The notes below the pieces were generated by a model that was not told where the DNA came from, searched no databases, and was given only the letters and a program-made list of their open reading frames with translations. Of a DNA stretch of 51,164 bases, positions 48,371 to 51,164 are shown piece by piece (within the stretch, counting starts at the first letter, position 1; every line of letters begins with the position of its first letter). The DNA comes from Dehalococcoidia bacterium (GTDB lineage: Bacteria > Chloroflexota > Dehalococcoidia > CAUJGQ01), in NCBI GenBank assembly GCA_035310145.1, contig DATGEL010000083.1:1-51164 (forward strand), read 5' to 3'. Position numbers and translations under genes: made by a program.

Positions 48371-49702
48371 GTGGCGTCCGCACCCTCGCGCCGTCCTGGT
48401 CCGCCGCCGCGCGTGCGTGTCTACGTCTGCGCGGTGATCGCCCTGGCCCTGCTGCTCGCGCCGGCGAGCGGCTGGCTGGGGGCAGCGTGGCGGCTCGAGG
48501 CCTGGCCGGAGGCGGCGCTGCTGGCCGCGCTGCTCGCCGTGGCCCACCGGCAGCGGGTGCAGATCGGCCTCCATCGCACACTGAACGTCGGCACAGCGCC
48601 CGAGGTCGCCGCTGTGCTGCTGCTGCCCGGTCCGCTCGCCCTGCTGGCGCTCGTCGCCGGCACGGCGGCGGGCGAACGGCGCGGGCCGCTGATCCAGCGC
48701 TCGTTCAACATCGCCGTGGCAACCCTGCGCGCCCTCGCCGGCCTCGGCGCCTACGCCGCCCTACGCCGCGCAGGTCCCACGGCGATCGGCGACCCACTTG
48801 CCTCGCTGACGGCGCCGGTGGCGATGTATGTCTCCGGCACGGCGCTGGTGCTCAGCGTCGCCGCCGTGCAACTGCGCGAGAACCCGCTGCGCCGCGCCTG
48901 GGCGATGCCGCACGACACGCTCGTGGCCGAGGCGGCGCTCGCCCTGGTCGGGATCATGGCCGCCTTCGCTTCATCGGGCCACCCCTGGACGCTGCCGCTG
49001 CTGGTGGTGCCGGCGGCGCTGGCGCAACGCGCCCTGCGCGACGGCGTGGCGCTGCGGGCGCAGACGCGGCTGGCGCTCGAAGACCTGGCCGACGTGGTCG
49101 ACATGCGCGACCACTACACGTTCGAGCACTCCCGCCGCGTGGCCGAGCTGGCCCGCGCCACCGCCCGCCAACTGCGCCTGCCCGCCGACGAGGTAGAGCT
49201 GATCACGATGGCCGGGCGCGTACACGACGTCGGCAAGATCGGGATCAAGTCCACGGTACTGATGAAGCCGGGCGGGCTGAGCGAGCGCGAGTTCGCCGAG
49301 ATGCGCTCGCACCCCGTCGTCGGCGCACGGCTGATCGGCAACTTCCCGCAGTTTGCCCGCGGCCGCGCTTACGTGCTGCACCATCACGAGCGCTTCGACG
49401 GCAAGGGCTATCCTGAAAAGCTCGCCGGCGAGCAGATCCCTTTCGGCGCCCGCGTGCTGGCCGTGGCTGACGCCTGGGATGCGATGACCTCGCACCGGGC
49501 CTACCGCCAGGCGCTGCCGATGGCGCGCGTCTACGCCGAGCTGGAGCGCGGGCGCGGCGCCCAGTTCGATCCGGCCGTGCTGGACGCCTTCCTCCAGGCG
49601 CTGCGCGAGCGGCCCGACCTGGCCGCGGCGCACACCGCGGAACCGCAGGACGTGGACGTGGCCGAAACACCGTCCGCGGCCGTGGCGGAACACGTGGCGT
49701 AG
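48371..49702 (+). CDS. Membrane HD-GYP c-di-GMP phosphodiesterase
   Basis: 443 residues. Residues 1-230 hold about six membrane helices forming a sensor or anchor region. The HD-GYP domain begins near 243: DMRDHYTFEHSRRVAELARA, the HD pair in GRVHDVGKIGIKS, HHHERFDGKGYPEKL with the GYP motif, and VADAWDAMTSHRAYRQ. These enzymes hydrolyse c-di-GMP to GMP with a di-iron or similar centre. GTG 48371 starts two bases after the stop of the secreted gene, so both are one unit below the riboswitch. This suggests feedback: high c-di-GMP alters production of its own hydrolase. Confidence 0.9.
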   Translation: MASAPSRRPGPPPRVRVYVCAVIALALLLAPASGWLGAAWRLEAWPEAALLAALLAVAHRQRVQIGLHRTLNVGTAPEVAAVLLLPGPLALLALVAGTAAGERRGPLIQRSFNIAVATLRALAGLGAYAALRRAGPTAIGDPLASLTAPVAMYVSGTALVLSVAAVQLRENPLRRAWAMPHDTLVAEAALALVGIMAAFASSGHPWTLPLLVVPAALAQRALRDGVALRAQTRLALEDLADVVDMRDHYTFEHSRRVAELARATARQLRLPADEVELITMAGRVHDVGKIGIKSTVLMKPGGLSEREFAEMRSHPVVGARLIGNFPQFARGRAYVLHHHERFDGKGYPEKLAGEQIPFGARVLAVADAWDAMTSHRAYRQALPMARVYAELERGRGAQFDPAVLDAFLQALRERPDLAAAHTAEPQDVDVAETPSAAVAEHVA

Positions 49703-50098
49703 CCCGCGCGGCCGTTCTTCCACGCCGGGCCGCGACCCCTTGTACCCCTTCCCTCGACGCCACCGCCGCGCCCGCCTGCCGAACCGGCAGCCGCCTGCCG
49801 TCTGCGTCTGCCTGCCGCCGGGCCGAAGCCAGGCTTCCGCGCGCCGCGACGGTGCTCCGCCGCCCCTGGTCAGCGGACAAAGTGATACAAAATTGCCTCG
49901 ATTGTTTCTGTAACGCTTAACTTTGCGAGTCGTTGTAGTGGGGCATCAGCCCTGCGGCCTGCCGTGCCCTGGGGCGCGCCATAGCCGGCCGTCGAGACAG
50001 GAGGTGGCGAAACCGGAGACGATCCCGCTCCGCGCCCGCCGGGCCGGGCGCACCGCCGTGGTACCCGCTCGAACACTGTTCGTCCTCGGGAGGATGCT
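49703..50098. other. Non-coding gap with an AT-rich patch
   Basis: No gene is supported. A short CTGCCG-AAC-CGGCAG hairpin near 49777-49793 lies after the HD-GYP gene. An AT-richer stretch at 49880-49925 (AAGTGATACAAAATTGCC onward) probably holds the promoter of the gene at 50099; I cannot assign the exact hexamers. The remainder is GC-rich leader. Confidence 0.4.
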
Positions 50099-51164
50099 AT
50101 GCGTTTGGTCCGTATCGGCGCGCTCGCCGCCTTCGCCGCGATCCTGCCGTTATTCGGCGGCTTCGCCGGGCGCACGGCCGCCAGTTCGCCCTCACCGCAC
50201 TTCACGCTCAACTGCAGCCGCGGCAATCCGCTCTGCACCGAAGTCCAGGACGCCGAGGCGGTCTTCGGCGAAGATCAGTACGTCGGCCACGACGAGCCAT
50301 CGCTGCTCTTCTATTCGAACACGGCCGGCTCCGGCAACTCGAACCTCTACCACATGACACTGCCGACGGATCCGCCCGTGCTGCCGAAGCAGGACGGCAG
50401 CGGCGGCACCTTCAACTTCCAGTTGCGGCCGGCCTTCTGGTTCGGCATGGCGATGTGCGACACGCAGTCGTTCCCGGAGCAGGTTTCGACCTGCACGCCG
50501 GACAGCGACAGCAACATCGTCGATCCGGCGGTGAGCGCCGCACATCCGGGCGTGGCCTTCATGGAGATGCAGTTCTACCCGCCCGGCTGGGTGCTGTGGC
50601 CGCCCGGCGCCAGTTGCGACGCGACCAAGTGGTGCGCGGCGCTGAACATCGACAGCCTGTCGGAGAATCCCGTCAGCGGGCAGTTCCTGAACCCGACCTG
50701 CCAGGCGCAGGCCGGTCTCGAGTACGTCAACTTCGCCTTCATCACCAAGAACGGCGTGGCGCAGGCGCCGGCGAACCCGGTGAATTCGACGCTCGCGACG
50801 TTCACGCCCGACCCGGCTAAAGACCTGTTCATGGACAGCGGTGACGAGCTGACGGTAGACATGCACGACACCGCCAACGGCTTCACCGTGATCATCCACG
50901 ACCTGACCTCGGGCCAGAGTGGCTCGATGACCGCGAGCGGGGCCAACAGCTTCGGCCAGGTGAAGTTCGCCCCGACGGGCACGTCGTGCGTCAACATCCC
51001 CTACAACTTCCACCCGATGTACGCCACCTCCAGCGAGGCGACGCGCGTAACCTGGGCGGCGCATTCCTACAACATCGCCTTCTCCGACGAGATCGGCCAT
51101 TTCGCCTACTGTGCCAACGTGAACGCGGCGACGGGCGCCTGCGGGTCGTCCCCGGAAAGTGACG
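50099..51164 (+). CDS. Secreted protein of unknown function, incomplete at window end
   Basis: The frame from ATG 50099 (GGGAGG six bases upstream) stays open to the last base, at least 355 residues. Residues 1-32 form a signal peptide (MRLVRIGALAAFAAILPLFG). The mature part is Cys-, Trp- and Phe-rich with beta-strand character: LNCSRGNPLCTEVQD, FYSNTAGSGNSNLYHMTLP, FMEMQFYPPGWVLWPPGASC, DTANGFTVIIHDLTSGQSGSMTAS and SFGQVKFAP. Several Cys likely form disulfides after export. I do not recognise the family; the DTANGF-IHDLTSG block resembles a surface-exposed beta-sandwich of carbohydrate-binding type, but nothing catalytic is seen. Confidence 0.65.
   Translation, partial: MRLVRIGALAAFAAILPLFGGFAGRTAASSPSPHFTLNCSRGNPLCTEVQDAEAVFGEDQYVGHDEPSLLFYSNTAGSGNSNLYHMTLPTDPPVLPKQDGSGGTFNFQLRPAFWFGMAMCDTQSFPEQVSTCTPDSDSNIVDPAVSAAHPGVAFMEMQFYPPGWVLWPPGASCDATKWCAALNIDSLSENPVSGQFLNPTCQAQAGLEYVNFAFITKNGVAQAPANPVNSTLATFTPDPAKDLFMDSGDELTVDMHDTANGFTVIIHDLTSGQSGSMTASGANSFGQVKFAPTGTSCVNIPYNFHPMYATSSEATRVTWAAHSYNIAFSDEIGHFAYCANVNAATGACGSSPESD

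Noticed and set aside
1-51164. CRISPR array
   Set aside because: No run of identical repeats with unique spacers; the 7-nt units have no spacers and vary between sites.
1-51164. tRNA or rRNA genes
   Set aside because: Scanned for T-arm GGTTCRANNCC-type sequences and conserved rRNA blocks; no convincing cloverleaf or rRNA segment seen.

Overview
The window is about 51 kb of very GC-rich bacterial chromosome (roughly 70 percent G+C by eye). It is densely packed with short operons on both strands. I see no rRNA, tRNA, transposase, integrase or CRISPR array. Gene content points to a free-living aerobic heterotroph: three LLM-type flavin/F420 oxidoreductases, a PPOX split-barrel protein, a HyuB hydantoinase/oxoprolinase subunit, acyl-CoA dehydrogenase and MaoC-like dehydratase, DinB and AHSA1 proteins, and many GTG starts. 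The best guess is a soil or sediment Chloroflexota (Thermomicrobia-like or a related class). A deep actinobacterial relative cannot be excluded from sequence alone.

Layout. 0-5 kb: a minus-strand run of a Zn-ribbon protein, RNase D, a membrane-anchored SurA-like chaperone and holo-ACP synthase, then a DHA2 efflux pump divergent from its TetR regulator over shared operator-like sequences. 6-11 kb: a PAS-GGDEF-EAL c-di-GMP protein, LapA-like, DUF1330, HAD, PPOX and DinB proteins. 11-19 kb: ProRS, a frameshifted histidine phosphatase, an SDR, a cyclase, a DUF47/PiT phosphate uptake pair, a two-TM protein and an S51-like peptidase. 19.6-23 kb: a cysteinyl-tRNA synthetase fused to a GT2 glycosyltransferase and translationally coupled to a GT4 glycosyltransferase. 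23-29 kb: an accessory stretch with an LLM oxidoreductase, a RES/Xre toxin-antitoxin pair bracketed by 41-bp direct repeats, an alpha/beta hydrolase, and a lower-GC AlbA_2 (Schlafen-like) plus unknown-protein pair. 29-38 kb: HyuB, an ArsR-SRPBCC-RibD-like operon, a tail-to-tail DUF5615/DUF433 pair, LLM, MaoC, acyl-CoA dehydrogenase, SIMPL and polysaccharide deacetylase genes. 38-46 kb: an Fe-S RNA methyltransferase, a biotinyl/lipoyl carrier protein, two small unknown proteins, FabF, PlsC, and an FMN riboswitch controlling a RibE-RibB fusion. 46-51 kb: LLM, MscL with a zinc ribbon, a thioesterase, a class-I c-di-GMP riboswitch before a secreted protein and an HD-GYP phosphodiesterase, and a secreted protein that runs off the end.

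The genes connect in several themes. Second-messenger signalling appears three times (diguanylate cyclase/phosphodiesterase at 6-8 kb, riboswitch and HD-GYP at 47.8-49.7 kb). Flavin supply (RibE-RibB) sits beside many flavin/F420-type enzymes. Lipid metabolism is spread over AcpS, FabF, PlsC, MaoC, acyl-CoA dehydrogenase and the carrier protein.

The most unusual non-coding feature is a family of hairpins and single arms built from 7-nt periodic units in the gaps between genes. At several loci these elements also supply the last codons and the stop of the neighbouring gene.
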